64,000 nucleotides of DNA from Tieghemostelium lacteum (Eukaryota; Evosea; Eumycetozoa; Dictyosteliales; Raperosteliaceae), in contig LODT01000037.1 of assembly GCA_001606155.1 (NCBI GenBank), positions 1,426,001 through 1,490,000 on the forward strand, written 5' to 3'. Shown here piece after piece: positions 1 through 9,920 of this stretch. The notes under the pieces are model-generated. The model had not been told where the DNA came from and searched no databases. It worked only from the letters and a program-made list of their open reading frames with translations. Position 1 is the first letter of the stretch. Each line of letters begins with the position of its first letter. Made by a program: the position numbers and the translations under genes.

Positions 1-1
1 A

Positions 2-97
2 CAACTTGATGAAAATGTTTTAGTATCAACACCAAATGTACCAAATAACAACAAAGAATTAGATAATGATAATAGTACCATTCATATTGATTGTTAA
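2..97 (+). CDS. 3' end of an unidentified gene (partial)
   Basis: An open frame enters from the left edge and runs 31 codons to a TAA at 95-97. The residues are polar and Asn/Asp-rich and end in HIDC, as many dictyostelid C-termini do. It would converge with the minus-strand gene that ends at 132, leaving only about 34 bases between stops, which is normal spacing here. The fragment is too short to assign a family. The frame could be chance, but AT-rich non-coding DNA rarely stays open with this composition. Confidence 0.45.
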   Translation, partial: QLDENVLVSTPNVPNNNKELDNDNSTIHIDC

Positions 98-131
98 AAA
101 ATAAAAGAAATCAATATTGTATATATTTATT

Positions 132-2762
132 TTAAACTAATAAAATAGTGGTTGTTTCTCTTGCAAGGTTTACAAGTTCATTTTTAATATTTAATAGGTT
201 ATGTTTTGAGAGTTCATTGTCAATCCATTTCCATGCTTTTTTAGTCAACACTGATGTTAATTCGGATTTATAAGAATATTCTTTTTCTAGATGAAAAAGA
301 ATTACCAAAGTCACCCATACATTTGTTAGATTCACTGGTAGTATGTCTGGCTTTTCTTGAATTTTAAAAGACTTCGTTTCATTTGTCCAACTTCCATTGG
401 CTTTTTGTAACTTTAATATTTTCATTAATGGATCTGTTTGTGTATTATTTTTAATATTATTATTATTATTATCAACTCTCGTATTTTCAGCTCTGGCTAT
501 ATCAAATGTAGAATAACTGTTTCCACCTCTACCTCCACCTCCACCTCTTTCACATTTGATATTCCTTTTTTTAATTGAATGATCATCACGCATAGATTTT
601 CTAATTGAAACATTACTGTCATCTCTTCTTCTTGAATCATGACTGACATCTCTTAAGAAGTTTCTTGAAAAACTATCCTTTCTTAATCTTCTTGAATCAT
701 CAAAAATACTTTTTCTAATTGATCGGTCTTTTGAAGTGTATTCTGGAATTATTATTTGTTTCATAGTTTCTGCAGTTGGTGTACTAGAAACATTTATAAC
801 GATAAATGATGTGTATTTTGATGATATTTCATAGAGTTTACTAATTTTGATAATTTCATTTTTCAAGAGTTCAAGTTGTAGTGGATCTTCTGGTTTTTGA
901 TCTTGTAAATGTTTTATACATTTATATGCACAAATACTGTGAATGTAATTGTCTTTGCTCATACTAGCATCTGTAAAATCAATGGTTATAGGATAGGATA
1001 TCTCTTGTCCAGTTGGTAATATTGCATTGAATGTTACAATGTGACCCTTTAGTGATTGTTCTGAAATATCATTTGAATTAATAATACCATAACCAGTAAA
1101 TCTCTCCCCATTGAAAACAGGTCTTGAATAGTTCATTGGTTGTAAGACCTTCAGGCCATTCCAATCAATTCTGATATTCGAAATGGTAGGTTCCATAGAT
1201 GCACTTAAAAATTCCATTACTTCCATTTCTAGATTCTCAATGTTTGTAATAATTTTATATTTTCCTCTTGATACCAATGAGAGTGATTTAACTAGATCAT
1301 CATCAACGTCATTACCAATACCCAATGTGAATACTCTGGTGCTGAAATAATTTTGTCTTACTATTTCAACAAGGGTTAATTTTTTGTTTACAGCACCATC
1401 AGTGAGAATGAATATCTGTCTGGGATAGATTGGATCATAAGTCTGTTTAAAAATCATTTCTAAAGGTGTCAGTAGATTGGTACCTCCTAAATCTGCATTT
1501 AGATTTGATATCATATCAGATGCAATCTTTAGAGTTTCGTCAGAATACAATTGAGGTCCATCAGGAAAGAGTAAATTGTGAGATGTACCAAACTTTATGA
1601 TTTGGAATTTTTGATTTTCATTCAGAGATCTTAAGATAATTTCCATTGCAGATGCCACGTTCTTTATAGGTTGACCATCCATACTTCCACTGCAATCCAA
1701 TAAGAATATATATTCACTCTTTTGTTCTAAAAACTCTGATCCCAAATTATTAAATTGGGGATAGAAATTTAAACCAACACCAAAACTTTGAGTGGCTGGA
1801 TTGTATTCAATACTTGAACTAGGTCCATTTTCATGATGAACTGGTTTGATTTCAACAAGAAAATGATTATCATCGAATCCTGAATTTAAATAAGAATTGA
1901 ATTTCAATTGTGCTTGTTTTCTGTCATTTCTGTAAACAACTTCTTTGTTGTTTTGAAATAATAAAAATGTGTGTGGTTGCTCGTTTATAGTATCTATAGA
2001 TTTTGAAAAATGAAAATTGTTTTCTTTTTTGTGCAGTTCAAAACATTCAATACACAGGTTATAGTCAGTACATTGTTGACATTGGTATCTGTTACCAACA
2101 ATAGGAAATTGATTACATTTACCACATTTAGTGTTCTCATGAAAAAATGAAATGTCATGTTCCTTGACTCTTTTTACAAAATCCAATGGTACAGATGAAT
2201 TGACATCCAGTGTAAATTGAAACTGGAAATTACCTTGTGGAAACTGTAAGCAATGTAAAAAGTAATACAAAGAACCATCTTTTTCCATGAATATCTCTGA
2301 TGCAATTCGTATTCGAATGATAACATCTTTACCAGGTGGAATGTTACCAAGAGATATCTGATGTACACCCTGATCTGACACTTCCTCAACGAGAAATGAT
2401 TGGTTTCCACTTGCAATAGCATCACTGTACCGATCTTGTGCTTTTTCTTTTTCTTTTATGCATCCTCTATGTAATTCACCATCATATTGAATTTCCATAC
2501 CACTAATACAACTGAATTGTGGTAATGGTAATGAAAATACACATTCTACTGAATTAACCAATTTATTAATGAAATGGTATTCCAGTGTTGTGACTGTACT
2601 ACAATCACTAATTTTTACATCAATATTTAAATTTGATAGAGCAAATGATTTATCATTTTTATCATTTACAAGATGAATACCAGATGTTGGTTTATGTTTA
2701 TCTATTCTATTGTAATATGTATAAAAGTTACTTTCCTCTATTGAAAAACGTCTAACAGTCAT
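132..2762 (-). CDS. VIT domain - ZZ zinc finger - vWA domain protein
   Basis: Single exon, 876 aa, ATG at 2762. Residues about 25-190 form a VIT (vault/inter-alpha-trypsin) domain. Residues about 213-255 form a ZZ zinc finger with Cys pairs at 213/216, 228/231 and 237/240. Residues about 350-525 form a von Willebrand A domain with an intact MIDAS start, DCSGS at 356-360. VIT-vWA proteins are known in ITIH, PARP4 and many dictyostelid cytosolic proteins, where vWA binds a metal-dependent partner. A ZZ finger wedged between VIT and vWA is less usual; ZZ fingers often bind N-terminal histone tails or N-degrons. The C-terminal third is Arg/Ser-rich with a Gly run near residue 750, then a helical tail like the one ending PARP4/VWA5-type proteins. 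There is no signal peptide, so it is probably cytosolic. The partner is unknown. Confidence 0.85.
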   Translation of the reverse strand: MTVRRFSIEESNFYTYYNRIDKHKPTSGIHLVNDKNDKSFALSNLNIDVKISDCSTVTTLEYHFINKLVNSVECVFSLPLPQFSCISGMEIQYDGELHRGCIKEKEKAQDRYSDAIASGNQSFLVEEVSDQGVHQISLGNIPPGKDVIIRIRIASEIFMEKDGSLYYFLHCLQFPQGNFQFQFTLDVNSSVPLDFVKRVKEHDISFFHENTKCGKCNQFPIVGNRYQCQQCTDYNLCIECFELHKKENNFHFSKSIDTINEQPHTFLLFQNNKEVVYRNDRKQAQLKFNSYLNSGFDDNHFLVEIKPVHHENGPSSSIEYNPATQSFGVGLNFYPQFNNLGSEFLEQKSEYIFLLDCSGSMDGQPIKNVASAMEIILRSLNENQKFQIIKFGTSHNLLFPDGPQLYSDETLKIASDMISNLNADLGGTNLLTPLEMIFKQTYDPIYPRQIFILTDGAVNKKLTLVEIVRQNYFSTRVFTLGIGNDVDDDLVKSLSLVSRGKYKIITNIENLEMEVMEFLSASMEPTISNIRIDWNGLKVLQPMNYSRPVFNGERFTGYGIINSNDISEQSLKGHIVTFNAILPTGQEISYPITIDFTDASMSKDNYIHSICAYKCIKHLQDQKPEDPLQLELLKNEIIKISKLYEISSKYTSFIVINVSSTPTAETMKQIIIPEYTSKDRSIRKSIFDDSRRLRKDSFSRNFLRDVSHDSRRRDDSNVSIRKSMRDDHSIKKRNIKCERGGGGGRGGNSYSTFDIARAENTRVDNNNNNIKNNTQTDPLMKILKLQKANGSWTNETKSFKIQEKPDILPVNLTNVWVTLVILFHLEKEYSYKSELTSVLTKKAWKWIDNELSKHNLLNIKNELVNLARETTTILLV

Positions 2763-2899
2763 TATTACTGATTAGAACTTCTTTTTGAAGTGTTATAAAA
2801 ATAAAATGAAATGAGTTTTTTGATCTTAAATTAATTTCGCACAAAAATGAGAATTAGTTTTTTGAATTTCAACAAAGGAAAAGTTGAGGATTTATTTTT

Positions 2900-4588
2900 T
2901 TAATTTTGTATTTGGTGTTGTTGTTCTTCGTCAATGGTGGCGTCATTTTCTTTTTCAGGTGCAGTAAGTTGTCGAATAATGTCATCAACAGAGAAATCAT
3001 ATTTTAAAAATATATCGCCTTGTTTGGAAATACTATAATAATCACCAATGATAATGGTGAATCCAGAAAGACCAATATCTCTTATACGATCAGCAGAATC
3101 ATAGAGTTTCTGATATGCTTGATAAACCTTTTCAAAACCATGTTCATGTACAAACATATTGAGACATGTCAATTCTCTCAAACCTAAACGAACTTGAGCA
3201 TAATCTCTAATAGCTTCATATTTCTCCAACAGTTTGGCAGTTTCCATAGAACTCTGATAGTTGTCTGCTAGAATCTGAATGAACTGATCAAACCCTACTA
3301 ATGGTGAGACTTTTAATGTACCATCCATATCAATGTGTGATACCTTAGATTTCAAATTTGGACAAATTCCAATGTTGACACGCATTTTCAAGTCTTTTAA
3401 TTTACCAGATTTCAAAGATTGTTGTAATTGTTGTTTGTTTTTAATCAGCATTTTGGTGAACTCCAAACACTGTGTCATTTGGTCATGTTGTTCCATGTAG
3501 TGATTATGTTCCTCTCTAGGATCATCATGATCGACCCAACGTATCGATCGTACCTTTAAAAGTTTTTCTAATTCTGTAAAATGTTTTTCAAATTCTTTTT
3601 TTTCGTTATTGAATTTGGTGTGTCTTTTGATAGCTTCAGCTTTCTCATTTTTCACCTCTTCCAAGAGTTCAGGGAACTTAATTCTATTTAAATATCCAGG
3701 CCATGTCTCTGGACTTGATCTATCAAGGTATACAACAGGGTCAGGAGATGTATAATTAATCTCTGAATGATTTAAATTGAATTTTATATTCTTGAGAATC
3801 TCTTCTCTAGCCTTTATATCTGAAACTGTTGCAACCTTTTCCTTCAATCCTTCCTTCCATTTCGAAAGGTCTTCAATGACCTGATGCAAAGCAAAGTAGT
3901 TTTCCTTGTATGTAAAATTTGATTCTGAAGGTGTAGTAGTCAACTGAATATTCAAATCCAACTCTCTTTTAACCTTTTTAATCAGTTGGTCTAATTCAGC
4001 CTTCTGATTTGCACTCTCGTAGAGAACCTGTTTTACATACTTTTTATTATCCAATAAAAAGTCTTTGAGAGTTGATTCCAAGTCAGGTTGTTTAACGTTA
4101 TCAACCTGGTCAATCTCTGTTATAAAGTCACTTGGCAAATCACACATTGCAAAGAGTTTAGATAGTTGAGTAGGTACATGATTGGGGTTCATTGAATTTT
4201 GAATCAATTCAATTTCCACTAATTTGAAATCGCCCTCTTTTTCCTCTACATTTTGTGGTACATAAAAACTGAGATTATGTATAGTGGGTTTGGCATTGGC
4301 ATCTGGAAATGGTCTTTTCTTATACTGATCAAATACTGACATGAACAGTTTCATATTCATTGCATTTACACTCTTTTCTTTTGGGTATCCAACAATAGTA
4401 TCAGGATGAACTTTTAGATAAAACTGTTTTAATATATTCTTTAATTTGGGCTTCTCATCACTATTACTACTCTGACTACTATAAAATCTACTACTATATT
4501 CTAATCTTTTATTAATATTTAAAATATTAACATGTTGATTAGAAAATGTTAATGATTTATTAAGATTTTTAATAAAACCTCTTAACAT
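2900..4588 (-). CDS. TCAIM-like mitochondrial protein (DUF4460/DUF4461)
   Basis: Single exon, 562 aa. The frame is open upstream to 4636, but only from a TTG; the first ATG is at 4588 after an A-rich leader, so I start there. The N-terminus (MLRGFIKNLNKSLTF, then Arg/Ser-rich) looks like a mitochondrial presequence. Residues about 50-130 contain a J-like segment with LKQFYLKVHPD, the hallmark of the DUF4460 domain. The rest, with coiled coil in the middle, matches the DUF4461 region of animal T-cell activation inhibitor, mitochondrial (TCAIM). TCAIM in mammals is a mitochondrial protein reported to affect morphology and 2-oxoglutarate metabolism. Its role in amoebae is unknown. The assignment rests on domain recognition by eye. 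Confidence 0.75.
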   Translation of the reverse strand: MLRGFIKNLNKSLTFSNQHVNILNINKRLEYSSRFYSSQSSNSDEKPKLKNILKQFYLKVHPDTIVGYPKEKSVNAMNMKLFMSVFDQYKKRPFPDANAKPTIHNLSFYVPQNVEEKEGDFKLVEIELIQNSMNPNHVPTQLSKLFAMCDLPSDFITEIDQVDNVKQPDLESTLKDFLLDNKKYVKQVLYESANQKAELDQLIKKVKRELDLNIQLTTTPSESNFTYKENYFALHQVIEDLSKWKEGLKEKVATVSDIKAREEILKNIKFNLNHSEINYTSPDPVVYLDRSSPETWPGYLNRIKFPELLEEVKNEKAEAIKRHTKFNNEKKEFEKHFTELEKLLKVRSIRWVDHDDPREEHNHYMEQHDQMTQCLEFTKMLIKNKQQLQQSLKSGKLKDLKMRVNIGICPNLKSKVSHIDMDGTLKVSPLVGFDQFIQILADNYQSSMETAKLLEKYEAIRDYAQVRLGLRELTCLNMFVHEHGFEKVYQAYQKLYDSADRIRDIGLSGFTIIIGDYYSISKQGDIFLKYDFSVDDIIRQLTAPEKENDATIDEEQQHQIQN

Positions 4589-5059
4589 GTTTTTCGTCTG
4601 ATTCGTTAAACTAAAAAAAAAAAAAACCTTTTTCAAATTATATTAAACTTGTAAACAATGACATGATAAATTATAGTATTTATTATAATGTTATTTTTAT
4701 TATTGTTGAGCACTACTATTGTGAAATTATTTTGGATTCAGAATAAAAACAATGAAGTTATAATATAGAATAAAGATGATGATTTATTAATTGAAATTTA
4801 ATGTTGGAGATACAAGATATTTAAAATGAAATAAAGCTATTTATACTGAATTAAATACAAGGACTATAAATCAAATTCTAAACACTGTTTTTAAAAAACA
4901 GGAACAATTGATATTACCAATTACATATAGAATTTGAAAATGTTGAATAAATCAACCATAGACCACGGTAAAATTACCAGACTCTTTATAGCTTTGAAAT
5001 CATTTCAAAATGTATTATACATCACCAGATGTTACATAATCGAAACCTAATAAAATAAT
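4589..5059. other. Tandem intergenic region, no gene seen
   Basis: AT-rich spacer between two minus-strand genes. The right part should hold the 3' UTR of the polyQ gene and the left part the promoter of the TCAIM-like gene, with an A14 run (T-run on the gene strand) next to its start. I see no open frame with coding character. Confidence 0.6.
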
Positions 5060-5798
5060 CTAATCATCATCTGAAAATCTTTGGTGATGATCAAAGAGAG
5101 TTTCCTCTTCATCATCAGAGCTATTCTCTAAATCACCAGTTAAATCTTGAACTGGTGTTTTTACTCCTTCTTCTTCTTCTTCTTCTACTTGTTCCTCATC
5201 TTCTAATTGTTGATGAGTAGCTTGTGGTGGTGTTTGTGGTGGTGTTACTAGTGTTTGTTGTTGTTGAGATCTAATTTGTAGTTGTAATTGTTGTAGTTGT
5301 TGATAATCTGTAACTACAACATCCCAAACTAAATCTGGGTTGAATGGAGGTGGATTAAGTGTTCTAAGGGACCCTCTTGATACTCCTAGAATACTTTTTC
5401 TAATTTTATTTCTAGTGTCCATAATATTATTCATTCTCTTTTGATGACACTTTAAAGATTCTGTCCAACCATCTTCTCTATATTTCTCAGCCTTCTCTGT
5501 TAATTTAATTTTACCAGCTGAGAGATTTAAACTTCTTGGTGTGAAGTATAGGACATTCATTGGATTGACTTCACCTTGACCTGCCAAAGCATAGCATCTC
5601 TCCAATAACTGCATTTTAAATAATGAATATTCATCCATTACCTGTGATGCTTGTTGAATCTGTTGTTGTGCAACATTAATTACCTGTTGCTGTAATTGTT
5701 GTTGTTGTTGTTGTTGCTGTAATTGTTGTTGTTGTAATAATTGCTGTTGCAATTGTTGTTGATGTTGGTAAGCCAACATTTGTTCAGCTATTAGTTGC

Positions 5799-5888
<90 letters not shown>

Positions 5889-7255
5889 AAATATAGTTGC
5901 TGTTTCTGTTGTTCTTGTGCTAGAGTATTATTAACTAGCTGTTTTAGTTCAGCATCTAGATTCTGTAGAGTTTGTTGTTCTAGAAGTTTAATATTATTTT
6001 GAACTTCATCATTCTCTGTCTTTGATTCTTGCTGAATCTGTACTCTATTATTATTGTTACTATTGTTTATATTATTATTATTTGATTCATTTTGTTTCTT
6101 ATTTTTAAAATCATTTATCTGTTTATCCAAATCGTGACAAACTTCAATTAATTTTTCAATTTTTTCATTTATCTTGTTATCACTGTTATTATTACTGTTA
6201 TTATTATTAACATTTACTGGTATAATATTATTATTATTGTTATATTGTGTTGATGTAAATGAAGTATTTTTTACATCTACATCTTCATCTTCATCACTAT
6301 CATCTATGGGAGCACTAAATCTAGATTTAGTTTTGATAGGATGACCAACTGATATCGATGAGACTTCAGAAGCTACTTTAGATTTTTCTTGAACAGCAAG
6401 AGAACTATCAAGAAGGGTTCTAACGGGTTCTGGTGTAGCTGAAATCTCTTTCTTAACTTCAGTTCTAACAAGTAAACCAGGTTTTGGTGGGGTTAAAATT
6501 TTTATATTTTTGGAAAGGGCAGGACTCTTTGCCTCAATTCCATTATTATAATTATAATTATTATTATTATTGTTATCATTTGAAGAGATAATATTTATAT
6601 TATTATTTTTTGTATTATTATTTTGTGTTGATATAATTTTAAAATCTCTTACAGCATTTTCATCTTCTCTACCAACCAGTTTTGATGGAACAGCTTTAAT
6701 TAACCCATGTAAAACAGATTTAGTTTTGGTTATATTATTATTGGAAGTGGCAGTTATGTTATTAACAATACTCTTTGCCTCAATTCCATTATTATTATTT
6801 TTGTTTTTAAAAAGATTATTATTATTGATGTTGTTTAAATTTTTAATTTTTAAGGTTTCTACCTCCTTTTTTAAATCTGCAATTGTCTGGTACAATTTAG
6901 TAATACATTCATCTTTACCCATGACAATTGAAGTTATATCTGATACCTGATATTCTAACATTTCATTCTCCAAAACTAACTGGTTTCTATCTTTCTGATA
7001 ATTTTTAAAATCTTCATCTATCAATTTCATCTCCCTCTTGTGTTTTGTGATTATATCATGTAAACTCTCCTGATATTTAAAACTTTTAGCTTTAATTATT
7101 TGTTCATGTTCTACATTTAACTTATTAATTTTAAAATTAAAAAATTGTAGAAAATCATTATTGAAATTTATAGAATCTTTTAATGCAATTTGTAATGATT
7201 CTATTTCTTTTTTAGAAGATGATGATACAAAGTAGGAAAAGATATTTGATAGCAT
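5060..7255 (-). CDS. Coiled-coil protein with long polyQ and polyN tracts
   Basis: Single exon, 731 aa. The frame is open to 7276 only via a GTG; the first ATG is at 7255. Residues about 10-130 are a heptad-rich coiled coil. Residues about 130-390 are a low-complexity Asn-rich region carrying two copies of the motif NNGIEAKS. A Gln tract of about 31 residues (DNA 5795-5888) and further Gln-rich stretches follow. Residues about 550-650 are an ordered, basic patch (LERCYALAG, then NPMNVLYFTPRSLN and NKIRKSILGVSRG) that is the only globular-looking part. The C-terminus is acidic. I do not recognise a family. The layout could suit a scaffold or a nuclear/cytoskeletal protein, but no function is claimed. 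Confidence 0.7.
5795..5888 (-). repeat. CAA trinucleotide run encoding polyglutamine
   Basis: An almost pure (GTT)n on the plus strand, read as CAA codons for about 31 Gln on the minus strand, inside the coiled-coil/polyQ gene. The purity of the codon run suggests recent slippage expansion and likely length variation between strains. Confidence 0.9.
6524..6795 (-). repeat. 26-bp direct repeat inside the polyN region
   Basis: The segments 6524-6549 and 6770-6795 are identical over about 26 bases and encode the repeated peptide NNGIEAKS in the same frame. They bracket about 220 bases of Asn-rich coding sequence and look like an internal duplication. Confidence 0.75.
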
Positions 7256-7521
7256 ATTAACTTTATAACAAAACACACTGTGTACTGATTTACTTGATTG
7301 ATGAATTTACTATAAAAAATAACTATTTTTTTTTTTATTGTTTTTTAATAGATCTAAAACAATATTCCCATTTTGGGTAAAAATAAATCATACTCATATT
7401 CTTATACCATTATTCTTATATAATTTATAGACCAAAGTTTTTTCATAAAAACAAAATACAAGAGGAAAATTAATTCAGAAAATATACACTTTTTTATTAA
7501 TTTTTTTGAATTTCTTTAAAG

Positions 7522-9315
7522 ATGGGTATTAAACAATCTAAAGAGGATATCCTGAAAATTGAAGATGTTAATGACTATGTAGAATATAAGAGTGAATATT
7601 TTAGATATCAACTACCTAATATATTGTTGATCAAGATATTCAATCTGATATTAGTTGATTTATATGACCGTAATTTCTCAATTTATCAAAAGAGAATAGA
7701 TTGTTTTCTTTCAAAGACAGTTTTGTTAGATAAGAATACAAAAGAGAATGTATTGACTAAAATGAAGGTTAATAGCACATTTGAAGTACCATTAGCTAAA
7801 CCAGAACCAGTAATTAGTTGGTACCTTCGAGTCAAAGACTATATTAATTTTACATCAATTACTGTATATCAAGAGACACTAGCGCTTGATCACTTTTTAG
7901 TTCAACAATTTAAAGATTGCTTACAGTCCTCAACTAAACCCATTATACTAAAAACTCGTGTAATTCAGCAAAATCCAAAAGATATGTTAATATCTCTATT
8001 TAGTAATTGTAAAATTGAACCGTTAGTACACAATATCTCCATTCTCAACCCTGATGGAATCCAATTTATTAGTATACATAAAGATACAGAATTAAAATTA
8101 AATATACATAAACTCTATATCTCTAGTGTACAAGATTGGTATTGGGAGAACTTTAACCCAGACGCTCTAAAAAAACTAAAAATTACAGAAAATAGTAACA
8201 GATCTAACCCTTACTATTTTGTTCAGGGTTTTGATTCATTTAGAAATCTATCTAAACTAAAGATAACTGTATGGTCATTTGGTCTAAATGAAGATATATG
8301 TAATATAATTAACCAAAATAAGGGACTAGAAGTATTTCATTACTTTGTTTTTGTACTGGGTGCTGTGGATTTCGAGGACTTTCTCACAAGTATTAAAGAT
8401 CATCAGTCACTGAGAACTATGAATTTGAGACTCTCTGGAGGTACATTTTTCTCTCTAAACCCATTTTCAGAATACCTTTGTCGAAATAATATAATACGAG
8501 AACTTAGTTTGACAAACCGAAGTGGTTATCAATTTGTAGATGAAATTGTAGAACCTATACTTAACAGTGCTTTAGAATCTGTATTTATAAACTCTGGATG
8601 CGTTGGTATTCTAGATAGTTGGCAAATGGTTAACCCTAGTTTAAGAGAACTAACTTGTATTGTAACTGAAAAGGATACAAAAATATCATGGAAACACATA
8701 AACAAAACATTTCCAAATCTATCATCACTGTCATTGGCATGTATAGTGAAACATGACTATATCACCTCATCACTATGTGAATATGATTTAAAGAAATTTA
8801 GTAATCTTAAGAAACTATCATTAGACTGTGCGTTAAGAGAAAGCTGTAATTTGATACTAAAATGTATATTATCAACAAAATTGGAAGAGATCTCCATTTT
8901 AAACCAGGTAATAAGTGGTAATTCACTTATAACCTTGTTAGATAGCAATCATCCAACGATAAAAAAGGTTGATGTCTCTGAAGTTGAATGGTCAGAATCT
9001 CTATCTATTTCCATTGTAAATAACAAAACTATTGAATATCTATCCATGCAACTTCATAAGCATTCAACCATCAACCAACTTCCATTCCTATGCAATCTAT
9101 TATCAAAAAATCAAACTCTTCATCACTTTCATTTTCCATTATCTTTTCCAACTAACGAAGAATCTCAATTCCCAATCTTTTTAAAATATTTAAAAAGAAA
9201 CCAAACTCTAATTTCATTTAAAGTTTACTCTCCAATAACAATTCCCCAGAAATTCATATGTGAATATATCAAAATATACAATACCAAATTATTTCACGAA
9301 GATCATCTAAAATAA
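7522..9315 (+). CDS. LRR-like dictyostelid protein with possible N-myristoylation
   Basis: Single exon, 597 aa, ATG at 7522 after an A-rich leader. The start MGIKQS fits an N-myristoylation signal (Gly2, Ser6). An F-box-like or helical segment (LPNILLIKIFNLI) follows at about 32-45. From about 165 onwards there are irregular leucine-rich repeats with LxxLxL spacing, as in the large dictyostelid families of F-box/LRR and FNIP proteins. No catalytic motif is visible. It shares a divergent promoter (7256-7521) with the polyQ gene. By analogy it could be a substrate adaptor, but that is only inference. Confidence 0.7.
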   Translation: MGIKQSKEDILKIEDVNDYVEYKSEYFRYQLPNILLIKIFNLILVDLYDRNFSIYQKRIDCFLSKTVLLDKNTKENVLTKMKVNSTFEVPLAKPEPVISWYLRVKDYINFTSITVYQETLALDHFLVQQFKDCLQSSTKPIILKTRVIQQNPKDMLISLFSNCKIEPLVHNISILNPDGIQFISIHKDTELKLNIHKLYISSVQDWYWENFNPDALKKLKITENSNRSNPYYFVQGFDSFRNLSKLKITVWSFGLNEDICNIINQNKGLEVFHYFVFVLGAVDFEDFLTSIKDHQSLRTMNLRLSGGTFFSLNPFSEYLCRNNIIRELSLTNRSGYQFVDEIVEPILNSALESVFINSGCVGILDSWQMVNPSLRELTCIVTEKDTKISWKHINKTFPNLSSLSLACIVKHDYITSSLCEYDLKKFSNLKKLSLDCALRESCNLILKCILSTKLEEISILNQVISGNSLITLLDSNHPTIKKVDVSEVEWSESLSISIVNNKTIEYLSMQLHKHSTINQLPFLCNLLSKNQTLHHFHFPLSFPTNEESQFPIFLKYLKRNQTLISFKVYSPITIPQKFICEYIKIYNTKLFHEDHLK

Positions 9316-9362
9316 ATAATATTATTCATAGTTTTTACAAAAATGAGGTTTATTTTTAAAAA

Positions 9363-9872
9363 ATGACATCTACGGGTAATAACGAAACATATGCAAATGA
9401 AGAGATTTCAATTGAAAATATAGAATTTAAAAACAATGATTTACCAATTGAAGAAAATATGAAAATGAAAATTCATTTTAAGAATTTAAAGTGTGATAGT
9501 AGTTTCTATTGTAAGGTTGAATATATAGTTGATATTGCTCTTAATCATATTCCAGTTTTAATACATCAATCTGAACCAATTGAGTTCAAAAGGAGTAACG
9601 ATCAAATTTATACATTTGATTTACATGATTTACAATCACTGAAATTCTATTTGGAAAGAGACAATATCAATACAATACATTGGCATAATATAAGTTGTTT
9701 TCATGTTCAACTTTGTATATCACAACCTAACACCAACACCACCAACAATCAAAACACATCAACAGATACCAACAATAGAAATATAATAGTTCAAATTGTT
9801 ACATCCATTGTCAAAGACAATGAAAAACAAACTTATAAAATGACATCTTACAATCCTTTTGAATACATGTAA
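9363..9872 (+). CDS. Small beta-rich protein, family not recognised
   Basis: Single exon, 169 aa, ATG at 9363. The alternating hydrophobic pattern of residues 15-115 suggests a single beta-sandwich. An Asn/Thr-rich linker and a last strand ending in YNPFEYM follow. There is no signal peptide or membrane segment. The start lies only 47 bases after the stop of the upstream LRR-like gene on the same strand, which is very tight even for dictyostelids. It may share a transcript or be expressed from a promoter inside its neighbour. Function unknown. Confidence 0.6.
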   Translation: MTSTGNNETYANEEISIENIEFKNNDLPIEENMKMKIHFKNLKCDSSFYCKVEYIVDIALNHIPVLIHQSEPIEFKRSNDQIYTFDLHDLQSLKFYLERDNINTIHWHNISCFHVQLCISQPNTNTTNNQNTSTDTNNRNIIVQIVTSIVKDNEKQTYKMTSYNPFEYM

Positions 9873-9920
9873 ATAATAATAATATAGATAATATAGTAAT
9901 GATAATAAATAATTCAGTAC

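Noticed and set aside
4589-4636. 16-residue extension of the TCAIM-like protein
   Set aside because: It begins with TTG and consists of a Phe run from an A/T homopolymer; the ATG at 4588 starts a good presequence.
6570-6950. Plus-strand open frame rich in Leu/Val opposite the polyN gene
   Set aside because: It is the antisense shadow of Asn/Lys codons in the minus-strand gene; composition follows from AAT/AAC repeats.
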